This document shows, piece after piece, positions 10,901 to 17,832 of a DNA stretch of 64,000 nucleotides. Location: NCBI RefSeq assembly GCF_030717995.2, contig NZ_CP157743.1, positions 3,374,501 to 3,438,500 of the forward strand. The letters are read 5' to 3'. Numbering within the stretch: position 1 is the first letter of the stretch; the number at the start of each line of letters is the position of its first letter. The DNA comes from Methylomarinum sp. Ch1-1 (GTDB taxonomy: Bacteria > Pseudomonadota > Gammaproteobacteria > Methylococcales > Methylomonadaceae). The translations under genes and the position numbers were made by a program. The notes below the pieces were generated by a model. The model was not told the origin of the DNA and did not search any database. It worked only from the letters and a program-made list of their open reading frames with translations.

Positions 10901-11444
10901 GGGGGTTGACGGCATGCTCAAGCATCGCCGCAAACACCTGCTTCGGCACCTCTTTCTTATCGCCCGGCACCGGCAAACCGCCGGCGGCGATATGAAATGA
11001 TCCTTTAGTGGTCCGTCTGTCGCTGGCAGGATTATGAAGAACGCCCTGTTTGACACGGTAACTGGAGACGATTTCGGAATAGAATTCATCCTCGTCGACC
11101 GGCAAAGACAACTCCCTGGCGACGCCGTGGCGATCGAGTTCGAAGGTAATGGTCGGCAAAGACGGCGTTTTATCCAGGTTCAGATCGGCGAAATAACCGT
11201 CCAAAAAACTCTGAATGCGTGCATCGGCCGGATAATAGGAGCTAGTGGCCAGCTGCCGGCTTTTCTCCAGGTAACTGCGCAGCAAATCATCGGCAGTGTC
11301 CATAAACTCGGCCGAGTCTTCATTGACACAGGTCGGTTGACCGCAGGAAGCCAATTTCAAATTGATATACAGATGCAATTTGCATCTTTCCGCCGCTTCA
11401 TCATGGAATTTCTTGTTGATACCTAAAGACTGTAACTGATCCAT
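7968..11444 (-). CDS. Large 1158-residue protein, possible PPi-type phosphoenolpyruvate carboxykinase
   Basis: A single uninterrupted soluble protein with no signal peptide or membrane segment. Its size matches the roughly 130-kDa pyrophosphate-dependent PEP carboxykinases described from Entamoeba and Propionibacterium, a family long annotated as hypothetical. Noticeable segments are the aromatic/lysine-rich TLVADNYYGYCKKEVKTQ near residue 340, a P-loop-like TVSGGGKSEISKS near 490, and TGAGSEGALTKGPF near 855. The family call rests on length and remembered family character, not on an alignment, and is tentative. If right, it would interconvert PEP, CO2 and phosphate with oxaloacetate and PPi. 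It is the last gene of a minus-strand run, but a 377-bp mobile element now separates it from the coiled-coil gene upstream. The initiator ATG is preceded by a purine-poor region (only AGGGG about 6-7 bases away). Confidence 0.45.
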   Translation of the reverse strand: MDQLQSLGINKKFHDEAAERCKLHLYINLKLASCGQPTCVNEDSAEFMDTADDLLRSYLEKSRQLATSSYYPADARIQSFLDGYFADLNLDKTPSLPTITFELDRHGVARELSLPVDEDEFYSEIVSSYRVKQGVLHNPASDRRTTKGSFHIAAGGLPVPGDKKEVPKQVFAAMLEHAVNPPEHLLVLPFTANQPEQARMFASLLLRPVVCPAIPGVASEKSMEIRFFAPGNLVSNLDFVESIFGNGGNPALPEFDAALDVEHWSGHSGCVILAPHLTKLTKKEVGLPHWNDANERQRRDGMCWQDADELYNDGQAFKLTARDRNGVIVTLVADNYYGYCKKEVKTQISYAANLYGMAEEEHAGGALAFQRYNHGDEFGVSSLTREPGYSFDDIVSRYGEIMDVKPEGYAIDKRFPEIIYVQQDLRMNLNAQTISWRKKLKKQTLRLQPGKIYIQPNGYKIEMQKHPGAPSWRLVGTAPEGTLCHKPCTVSGGGKSEISKSIEDAVIFGPLFVDDMQEDLDKVQEIFDKDYSDRFLPGFEDEDREPTRKPLSSERSLGSVIKLLTPSPSHRPEYNEWLQSIRPSILALVFLIKRFYREEWGDNWRQYLAVDVIDGAPGHELKLGDRKIVATYLRVGFDLNGNWRTFKVRQDYLAAEKVQMEDDITASVVVPAEILSEYIASNLGYDSVKLVHNCEYRLFQRPDDAIIPGYDKQTEINMAEPGNFMANFEPLDQQKLSAVVENVLTFSKFTPPMHDLLSEAYQQKQGYVVSSAHPRLVDGKPSKNPRYLETRPDLVNPLHKYVAEIGARFHRKIALDKPVCHPVNAVLTGRRNNPPEAGIRSLAVYNPIHYQELPELFMDFICSLTGKSPSTTGAGSEGALTKGPFNALRATADLNNTLVSYILSGYPGFSSSAGYIGPNVRVDHDISLLIPEIWARLQHEERQPEYLIEHKFLEPLQDFDYDGEKVLASRLGYRITSRFVHGLMGKVFDNPSAAFNEEILKPETQDLAVFVDGINNIVETQQRVAQQYLDDGSVEDACPPLYALLHIMAKGEFDGKDASHPDIRNLFTRDYLLASDWYQERLEIKQQRDSELWRRHVDYLDRYLTEASHQKTAEQMAIQERLLEAQDKLQWVGHPDYLDSLVGTIGADPLGPPRERRA

Positions 11445-11511
11445 TATATTCCCCTGAGTTTATTGGTTTCCGAACAGCCGCATCCTTTTGCCTGCTTATT
11501 ATTGTTTAGAT

Positions 11512-11888
11512 GTAATTATTTCAGCGTATTTTTATCAGAGGGAATCGACTATTGATTTATCGGGCTGTCTGCAACAGGCAGATTTTTGCTCTGACCGCCA
11601 AGGAAGGCGGAAATGTAGAAAATGCAGGAGCAATTTTCTACCTGCAAAATCTGCATTTCCATCGTCCCTGACGGTCTACCTCACCGGTTCCCGACCGGTG
11701 TGGCATTCCCACCTTCCCTGGGGGTCAGACGCTGCAGTCAGAGCTGCCATGGATGTATTCACCCAGCACCTAAATACCATAGACTATTGGCAATGATTTA
11801 TAATCGTCGTTTATTTAGGTGCTGGGTGAACGCGTCCCGAGAAATCAATGGCCTACTCCCTAACCCCTGAAAGATACTGAATAGTTAC
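11512..11888. mobile_element. Non-autonomous element, 377 bp, with 8-bp target duplication GTTTAGAT
   Basis: The element begins GTAATTATTTCAGCG and ends with the inverted partner (reverse complement GTAACTATTCAGTAT). It is flanked by perfect direct repeats GTTTAGAT at 11504-11511 and 11889-11896. It carries no gene. Inside are the 18-bp inverted repeat TTCACCCAGCACCTAAAT / ATTTAGGTGCTGGGTGAA (11758-11775 and 11813-11830) and a module containing CTGACCGCCAAGGAAGGCGG, both also found in the element at 25823-26212. It fills most of the 491-base gap between the 1158-residue and SPFH-like genes; without it the gap would be near 106 bases. Confidence 0.85.
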
Positions 11889-11935
11889 GTTTAGATTAGC
11901 CAATGAGCTTTGAATGCAGCTCCGAGACTACGCTC

Positions 11936-13306
11936 TCAGTCCTCATCGATCATACTGTTTTTTTGCGCTTCCTTGATCGCCATCTCCAGCTCCAATCTCT
12001 GTTTTTCCAGTAACGACAATTCGATCTCATTCCTCAGCGCCTCGGATTTTCTTTTCATCTTATCGCCGTCCTCGAATTTTTCCAGCTTCTGAAACGGCAT
12101 CACGATCTGCTGTTTTTTTTCTTCCTGTTCACGGCGTATATATTCCTGTTCCGCCTCCAGATCCAATTGTTTCTGCCGTTTCTTCAACGCTAGCTGCTGT
12201 TGATGTATTCTCAGTTTCGCATCGTGCCATTCTTCTTGCTGTTTTTCATAACGCTCGATCTCGGCGCGAGTCTTTTTATCCTGAATACGCGATTGATATT
12301 GCTGCTGCTTTTCCCGTCTGTTGATGTCCGCTTCGGCCTTCTGCTCTTCAAGCTCGGCCTGATGGGCCAGTTTCTCGGACAAGTCCTGGCTTTCCAGCTG
12401 ACGCCGGCGCGAACTGATTTTTTGCTGAGTCAAAAGCTCGGCCTCCAACTCCATTTCCTTCAACTGTTGCTGATGCTTGATTTTTTGCGCCTGTATTCTT
12501 TTTTCGATCTCCAACTGCGCCATCAGCTGCTGTTCTTCGTCTTCCAACAATACCAGCCGATTGCTCGCTTCTTGAGCGCGTTTTTGACGTTCGATCTCGG
12601 CGTATTTATGCAACTGTTCCAGTTGCTGGGTTTTCTGCAGCAACTTCTGCTTCTTCAAGGCTTGTTGTTGCTGGAAAAAAGTCTGATTCTTGCGTTCCGT
12701 CAGCTCATAACTCTGCTTTAGCACCTGTAAATAGACGCTATCCTTGCCGGGACGCACATTAGGAAACTCCTTGAATTCGGCCTGCAATTTACAAATCGCC
12801 TGGGACTGGATGTTCTGCATCATCAGCAACTCGCAGATCGCAACGGCTATCTTTTTTTCGAGTTTAAACAAGCCATTGCTCACCCATGCGCCATCGTTCA
12901 ACGCTAACAACTCCTTATGAACGATATCGGTCAACACATCCTCAAACGTCTGCTTGATATGCGGATTGATGTCGGGCAAGACCTCCGCATTTCTTTGCAC
13001 AAATTTCAAAGTGGCCTGAAAACGTAGTTCGACGTTGACATCAACGCTGCAAAAACCGTCGAATAGCTCGATCTGCTCCTGGTAACTCCAGTCGTCGATC
13101 GGCAATGGAAAAATGTCATGATAAAACCGCTTGACGAAGACATCCGGTCTTAAAAAAAGCTTCTGATAAAAACCGCCCAGGCGCGAACGAACCACTTGCC
13201 GATCGACATCGAAGCCCGGCTCCCAAGTATCGCCGGCATCGCTGCCGGCCGCCAAAAATTCACCACCGGACAACCAGCGTTCCAGTTCAAATCCTGTATT
13301 ATTCAT
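11936..13306 (-). CDS. Probable SPFH/band-7-like protein with long coiled-coil tail
   Basis: The 456-residue protein has two parts. Residues about 35-190 look like an SPFH (stomatin/prohibitin/flotillin) fold by pattern: beta strands such as GFCSVDVNVELRFQATLKFV followed by a helical part HIKQTFEDVLTDIVHKELLAL. I infer this rather than recognise a signature. Residues about 200-450 are almost pure charged coiled coil, rich in Gln, Glu, Lys and Arg, as in flotillins. There is no membrane segment of its own. Its start overlaps the end of the upstream membrane-protein gene by 8 bases, so the two products are probably made together and may form one membrane-bound assembly. Function unknown. Confidence 0.6.
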   Translation of the reverse strand: MNNTGFELERWLSGGEFLAAGSDAGDTWEPGFDVDRQVVRSRLGGFYQKLFLRPDVFVKRFYHDIFPLPIDDWSYQEQIELFDGFCSVDVNVELRFQATLKFVQRNAEVLPDINPHIKQTFEDVLTDIVHKELLALNDGAWVSNGLFKLEKKIAVAICELLMMQNIQSQAICKLQAEFKEFPNVRPGKDSVYLQVLKQSYELTERKNQTFFQQQQALKKQKLLQKTQQLEQLHKYAEIERQKRAQEASNRLVLLEDEEQQLMAQLEIEKRIQAQKIKHQQQLKEMELEAELLTQQKISSRRRQLESQDLSEKLAHQAELEEQKAEADINRREKQQQYQSRIQDKKTRAEIERYEKQQEEWHDAKLRIHQQQLALKKRQKQLDLEAEQEYIRREQEEKKQQIVMPFQKLEKFEDGDKMKRKSEALRNEIELSLLEKQRLELEMAIKEAQKNSMIDED

Positions 13307-14561
13307 TGCTGTCGGTCGCCTGCTTCGCTGTCGCCTGTGCTTTTAAAAGAGAGATCTTATCGGCCATTTTCTCGGCCAATAACGGATAAAGATTGGGAGC
13401 GAATTCAACCGTGCGCTCATCGACCTTGCGTAAAAACCCCCGGCTCAATAACAAACCCACGGCAAACATACGCGACCAGTCCGAATAACGACGAGCTTTT
13501 TCGATCGCGGTCTTCTCGATGACCATTTCCAGTTCGTCATTTTCATTGATCCTGAATTCGGTGAACTGACGCAGACATTCAAACACCAGTTCTTCTTCCT
13601 GTACGGTAAGCGGACCGGGCGCAGTGAATTCCAATCGATATGACAACAACACGGTAAAAAAATCGACCATGGCCGCGCAGATAAAGGCGAATGCCGAGAA
13701 ACCGATCCACATCGAAAATGACGGTTTGACATCTTCGGTAAACTGTTTATAGGTCATCAACAATGGCGCTTCCGGTAATTGTTTGCCGATCTCGCTGGAC
13801 AATTGGTTAACCGCCAGCTGTACGTTTTGGTAATTCGCCAACAGTTGATAATAGGATTTTTCCACATCGTCGGCGACATCGAGGTCGGCCAGGCTGATCT
13901 GCAGCTGTCGGATATCATCATCCACTTGCGCGAATGATTTTTCCTGTTGCTGTAAAGCCTGCTTTTTCTCCTGATAAATCTGATTGAAACGTTTCCAGAA
14001 CGGCCCTTCGCCGACCTGATTACGATATGCTTCGGCTATCTCAGGATGCGTGCCGAAATAAGCCTGGGAAACCTCCCGGGAAGCCTTCTCCAATTCCCGT
14101 TTGCGTTGCTGCAACACATCGGCCTTGGTCTGCAAGACCTTGTCCAGATAAGTCTTGACGTCATTTCTGATCCGGCTCAAGCGATCGATATGCAGGCTGT
14201 CCTGTTCGGAAATTTCATAGAACTTAAAATAGGAAAATGACACCGACGCGGCCAGCGCGATCAATAACGAGGCGACGACCGAAAAATATCGCATGCGATT
14301 GGCTTTCCAATGGATGCCGGCCAGTTCCAACGAACAGATGACGATAATGGACTGGATCGCGATCGTGATGACGAAGGCGATCCAGGGCGTGATGAAATGC
14401 GATAAACCATAAAAGGTGGTAAACCCCGAACAGACGCTGAGCATCAGCACGATCGGTATCGACCAGATGCGCAGCATGCCGACGAAAAAGGTTTGTATCC
14501 TATTGATAAAATACCCCATTCCCGTCGAACGAATTTTGATTAGATCGGATGCTTTTCTCAT
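13299..14561 (-). CDS. Membrane protein with coiled-coil ectodomain, partner of the SPFH-like protein
   Basis: This 420-residue protein has about three N-terminal hydrophobic helices (residues 25-120), then a long hydrophilic helical stretch (about 125-275) with heptad-like Leu/Gln/Lys content, one more helix around 285-310 (SMWIGFSAFAFICAAMVDFFTVLL), and a C-terminal domain of about 100 residues with winged-helix-like alternation. I do not recognise the family. It starts the run towards the SPFH-like gene (8-base overlap) and the 1158-residue gene. An alternative start at Met15 is possible because neither start has a clear ribosome site. Layout suggests a membrane scaffold presenting a coiled coil; that is inference. 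Confidence 0.6.
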   Translation of the reverse strand: MRKASDLIKIRSTGMGYFINRIQTFFVGMLRIWSIPIVLMLSVCSGFTTFYGLSHFITPWIAFVITIAIQSIIVICSLELAGIHWKANRMRYFSVVASLLIALAASVSFSYFKFYEISEQDSLHIDRLSRIRNDVKTYLDKVLQTKADVLQQRKRELEKASREVSQAYFGTHPEIAEAYRNQVGEGPFWKRFNQIYQEKKQALQQQEKSFAQVDDDIRQLQISLADLDVADDVEKSYYQLLANYQNVQLAVNQLSSEIGKQLPEAPLLMTYKQFTEDVKPSFSMWIGFSAFAFICAAMVDFFTVLLSYRLEFTAPGPLTVQEEELVFECLRQFTEFRINENDELEMVIEKTAIEKARRYSDWSRMFAVGLLLSRGFLRKVDERTVEFAPNLYPLLAEKMADKISLLKAQATAKQATDSNE

Positions 14562-14770
14562 AGTATTGTCATGGTGTTATCGCGGTCTGTTTCTGTCGTA
14601 TCTGGTGCTATCAAATGGCGAATCTTTTTTGATTAACAGCAAAACATACCGACAATGGCGCAGATTTTCAATAAAAAAAGCCGGACTTCTGTTGTATGCA
14701 CCACTACATCCCGGTTTGTCGGCAACACGCTCAGGCAAAACCTTCGAGCGCCGATTAGAGTGCCGGCAAA

Positions 14771-15907
14771 TCATCTGTCGTCGATCTTGAACGGAAGCAG
14801 TGACCGGCAATCTTGCAGGTATTGCCGCATCAATGGTCGTTCTCGTCGCAAAAAGTCGGCGATCAGGCTGGAAAAGCGAGGATTTTGTATCCAATGGGCG
14901 GAATAGGTCATGACCGGTTCGAAGCCTCGGGAGATTTTATGTTCGCCCTGCGCGCCGGAATCAAAGCGTTTCAGGCCCCGATCAAGACAAAACTCCAAAC
15001 CTTGGTAATAACAGGCCTCGAAATGCAGACCATCATATTCTTGCTGACATCCCCAATAGCGCCCATATAGGGTGTTCCCGCCGATCAGGCTGAGCGCCGC
15101 ACCGACAGGCTGCTGACCTTTCAGCGCCAGCACCAGCAGGATTTGTTCTGTCATCGTCTGCGACAAGCGCTGAAAGAAGTCTTCATTCAAATAAGGATAT
15201 TGGCCTTTTTTTAAATAAGTCCTCTGATAAAAGCCAAAAAACACCTGCCAGTGCCGTTCGAAAATCTCCGCACCGGTCAGCCTGACCAGCTCTATGCCCT
15301 GCTCCGCGATTTTGCGCCGTTCCTTATTGATGTTCTTGCGTTGCCGGGCCGTAAAGCTTTGCAGATAATCGGTAAAATCGCGATAGCCGCGGTTAAACCA
15401 ATGGAACTGCACGCCCTCTCTTATCAACAGCTGTTGCTTCAGCTCCTCCATTTGGGTACGATTCGGGAACAGGCTATGCAGCGATGAGATATTTTTCCGT
15501 TCCGAAAGCCGTTGAATATGATCGAGACAGAGACGAATCACCGCCATGATATCCTCGCCTTGGTCGATCAATAGCCGCTGACCCTGGCATGGGGTGAACG
15601 GGACGGCATTGAGCCATTTCGGGTAATAGTCCATGCCGGATTGATAATAGGCGTCGGCCCATTGCTGGTCGAACACGTATTCGCCCCAGGAATGATCCTT
15701 CAGATAAAGCGGCATCGCCGCGATCAGTTGCTGTTGCCGATAAACCAATATATGCCTGGGAAGCCAGCCGGTTTCGGCGCAAACCGAACCGCTGAGTTCA
15801 AGAGCCGAAAGGAACTCATGACTGACGAAAGGGTCCTTGTCTTGCACCAGCCGATTCCAAGCGCCGACACTGACTTCGGCAATACTGTTAATCTGCTTAA
15901 TGAACAT
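14771..15907 (-). CDS. FemAB/GNAT-type acyltransferase (COG3146, peptidoglycan biosynthesis/recognition-like)
   Basis: The protein MFIKQINSIAEV... has 378 residues from this start. It shows the conserved motifs of the family once called DUF482: DPFVSHEFLSALE near the N-terminus, WADAYYQSGMDYYPKW, the basic ARQRKNINKERRKI in the middle, and GRYWGCQQEYDGLHFEACYYQG late. Members have two GNAT-like folds and are thought to move acyl or aminoacyl groups; the substrate is unknown. I chose this start because AAGG lies 7 bases upstream and the family begins near here; an in-frame ATG exists 21 codons earlier. Its start codon shares the bases CATG with the divergent DUF938 gene. Confidence 0.85.
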   Translation of the reverse strand: MFIKQINSIAEVSVGAWNRLVQDKDPFVSHEFLSALELSGSVCAETGWLPRHILVYRQQQLIAAMPLYLKDHSWGEYVFDQQWADAYYQSGMDYYPKWLNAVPFTPCQGQRLLIDQGEDIMAVIRLCLDHIQRLSERKNISSLHSLFPNRTQMEELKQQLLIREGVQFHWFNRGYRDFTDYLQSFTARQRKNINKERRKIAEQGIELVRLTGAEIFERHWQVFFGFYQRTYLKKGQYPYLNEDFFQRLSQTMTEQILLVLALKGQQPVGAALSLIGGNTLYGRYWGCQQEYDGLHFEACYYQGLEFCLDRGLKRFDSGAQGEHKISRGFEPVMTYSAHWIQNPRFSSLIADFLRRERPLMRQYLQDCRSLLPFKIDDR

Positions 15908-16499
15908 GGAAAAACCTTTTTCACAGGCTTGCGAAAATAATAAAGTCGCTATTTTACAGATAATCCGCACGGTCTACGCCGAAACCCCAACGGTTTGGGA
16001 AATCGGCAGCGGCACCGGGCAACACGCCTGCTATTTTGCCCGACACCTCCCCCATCTGCACTGGCAAGCGACGGACCGGCCTGAAAATCTAGCCGGCATC
16101 GATAGCTGGATACGGGAAGCGCGTCTAGACAATTTACCTTTTGCCCTGGCATTGGATGTAAGCGACCAACACTGGCCCTGTCAGCGGATAGAGGCCCTGT
16201 TCAGCGCCAATACGCTGCATATCATGCATTGGCGCGAAGTTGAACGTTTGTTCGCCGGTCTAAGGGAATATTTACATGGCAATGCGCCGGTCTGCCTATA
16301 CGGTCCGTTCAATTATCACGGCCGTTATACCAGCATCAGCAATGAACGCTTCGACCAATGGTTGAAAGTCCGGAACCCCGGCAGCGGCATACGCGATATC
16401 GACGACATCGAGCTCTTGGCTAAAGCCTCCGGATTGCATCTAGCGCAGGATTTCGCGATGCCGGCCAATAACCGCTTGTTGGTGTTGAGAAAATATTAA
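15906..16499 (+). CDS. DUF938 family SAM-dependent methyltransferase-like protein
   Basis: From this ATG the product starts MEKPFSQACENNKVAILQI, the canonical DUF938 opening, and carries a glycine-rich SAM-binding turn VWEIGSGTGQHACYFA. The end (ANNRLLVLRKY) is also typical, so the 197-residue protein is complete. The substrate of this methyltransferase-like family is not known. Met codons upstream at 15837 and 15900 are in frame but would add residues outside the family. No Shine-Dalgarno is visible. The gene is divergent from, and overlaps by two bases, the FemAB-like gene, leaving no intergenic room: its promoter must lie inside that coding region. Confidence 0.88.
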   Translation: MEKPFSQACENNKVAILQIIRTVYAETPTVWEIGSGTGQHACYFARHLPHLHWQATDRPENLAGIDSWIREARLDNLPFALALDVSDQHWPCQRIEALFSANTLHIMHWREVERLFAGLREYLHGNAPVCLYGPFNYHGRYTSISNERFDQWLKVRNPGSGIRDIDDIELLAKASGLHLAQDFAMPANNRLLVLRKY

Positions 16500-16607
16500 G
16501 AATAACCACGTTGAGCGCCGCTAGGACTCACTCCGGGAAGCATCACATTTAGCGTCCCGACGATCCTGCGAGGGCATGCAGACCGGAGCGATTCCCAATT
16601 TTTTATC

Positions 16608-17516
16608 TCAGCTCATGCTCAAATAGCGCTCACCGGTATCGTGAATAATGCTGACCACGGTTTTGCCCGGCCCCATCTGTTCGGCGATACGCAAAGCTGC
16701 ACAGACGCTGGCGCCGGATGAAATGCCGGCCATGATCCCTTCCTCTTTTATCAACCGGCTACGGATCGCCATGGCTTCTTCGCTGCTGACCAATTCGATG
16801 TCATCGATCAGATCAATATCCAGGTTTTTAGGCACAAAACCGGCGCCTATGCCCTGAATCTTGTGCGGGCTATGGCTGCCGCCCGAAATCACCGGGGATT
16901 CGGCCGGCTCGACGGCAACGACACGAAAATCCGGATTACGTTTCTTAATCACATCGGCCACACCGGTAATGGTGCCGCCGGTGCCGACGCCGCAGACAAA
17001 GGCGTCGACCTTGCCGTCGGTCGTCGCCCAGATTTCCTGCGCCGTCGTTTGCCGATGCACTTCCGGGTTGGCGGGATTTTCAAACTGTTGCGGCATGAAG
17101 GCCCCCGCCGTCTCGGCAACGATCTCGTGGGCTTTAGCGATCGCCCCTTTCATGCCATCCGCCCCCGGCGTCAAAACGATTTGAGCGCCATATAGCGCCA
17201 GCAAATGCCTTCTCTCCACGGACATCGTTTCCGGCATGGTCAATATGCAACGATAGCCGCGCTGGGCCGCGACCATCGCCAAGGCAATGCCGGTATTGCC
17301 GGAAGTCGGCTCGACGATGGCGCCGCCGGGCTGTATCTGCCCCGATTTTTCCGCCGCGACGATCATCGACAAACCGATTCTATCCTTGACCGAACCGCCC
17401 GGATTTCTGTATTCAAGCTTAACCAGAACTTCGGCGGCATTATCGGCTACAATACGTTGCAGTTTCACCATATCGGTACTACCGATCAATTTGGTTATAT
17501 TGAGTGCTCTAGCCAT
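16608..17516 (-). CDS. cysK: Cysteine synthase A (O-acetylserine sulfhydrylase)
   Basis: The 302-residue PLP enzyme has the cofactor lysine in [11 protein letters not shown], the phosphate-binding loop GTGGTITG and the substrate loop [10 protein letters not shown]. It makes cysteine from O-acetylserine and sulfide. The start chosen, [12 protein letters not shown], has GGGGA 7 bases upstream; an ATG 8 codons earlier has no such site. Length and ending are normal for CysK/CysM; CysK is favoured over CysM by overall length, but the assignment between the two is not certain. Upstream lies a small palindromic repeat element; no other sulfur gene is adjacent. Confidence 0.92.
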   Translation of the reverse strand: MARALNITKLIGSTDMVKLQRIVADNAAEVLVKLEYRNPGGSVKDRIGLSMIVAAEKSGQIQPGGAIVEPTSGNTGIALAMVAAQRGYRCILTMPETMSVERRHLLALYGAQIVLTPGADGMKGAIAKAHEIVAETAGAFMPQQFENPANPEVHRQTTAQEIWATTDGKVDAFVCGVGTGGTITGVADVIKKRNPDFRVVAVEPAESPVISGGSHSPHKIQGIGAGFVPKNLDIDLIDDIELVSSEEAMAIRSRLIKEEGIMAGISSGASVCAALRIAEQMGPGKTVVSIIHDTGERYLSMS

Positions 17517-17590
17517 CACTAAATCCCCGCATATCGTCATCAGAATCTATAATAAGATCTTATAGAATCAACAAACCTTGTCTATTAAGC

Positions 17591-17761
17591 CAGCAATTCC
17601 CATCAGTTTGGCGTTCAAAAAGGGCATGGGGTGTGTTTGGCGAGGATGTCGGCAGCAAGGATGCTGCCGTCAAGCCCCCAGGGATGGGTTTACGTCGCTC
17701 CTCGACAGACACACCCCATGCCCTAAACCCCGCAAAAATACTCAAACTGGGAATTGCTGCA
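17591..17761. mobile_element. Palindromic element, family B copy 1, with probable 7-bp target duplication
   Basis: Ends are CAGCAATTCCCA and its inverse (reverse complement TGCAGCAATTCCCA), flanked by ATTAAGC at 17584-17590 and 17762-17768. The interior is itself a long imperfect palindrome (GGCATGGGGTGTGTTTGGCGAGG ... reversed around 17680). No coding capacity. A second, more degraded copy with another repeat inserted in it lies near 46.83-47.0 kb. It occupies most of the gap between cysK and the oxoprolinase gene. Confidence 0.7.
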
Positions 17762-17832
17762 ATTAAGCTGAAAAGCCGTTTAAGACAAGGTTATCCCTTT
17801 CAAATAGATAAATCTATCATAAAAACCGATTG

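Noticed and set aside
14577-14894. A 105-residue minus-strand frame upstream of the membrane-protein gene
   Set aside because: It overlaps the FemAB-like gene in another frame, has no ribosome site and no family character.
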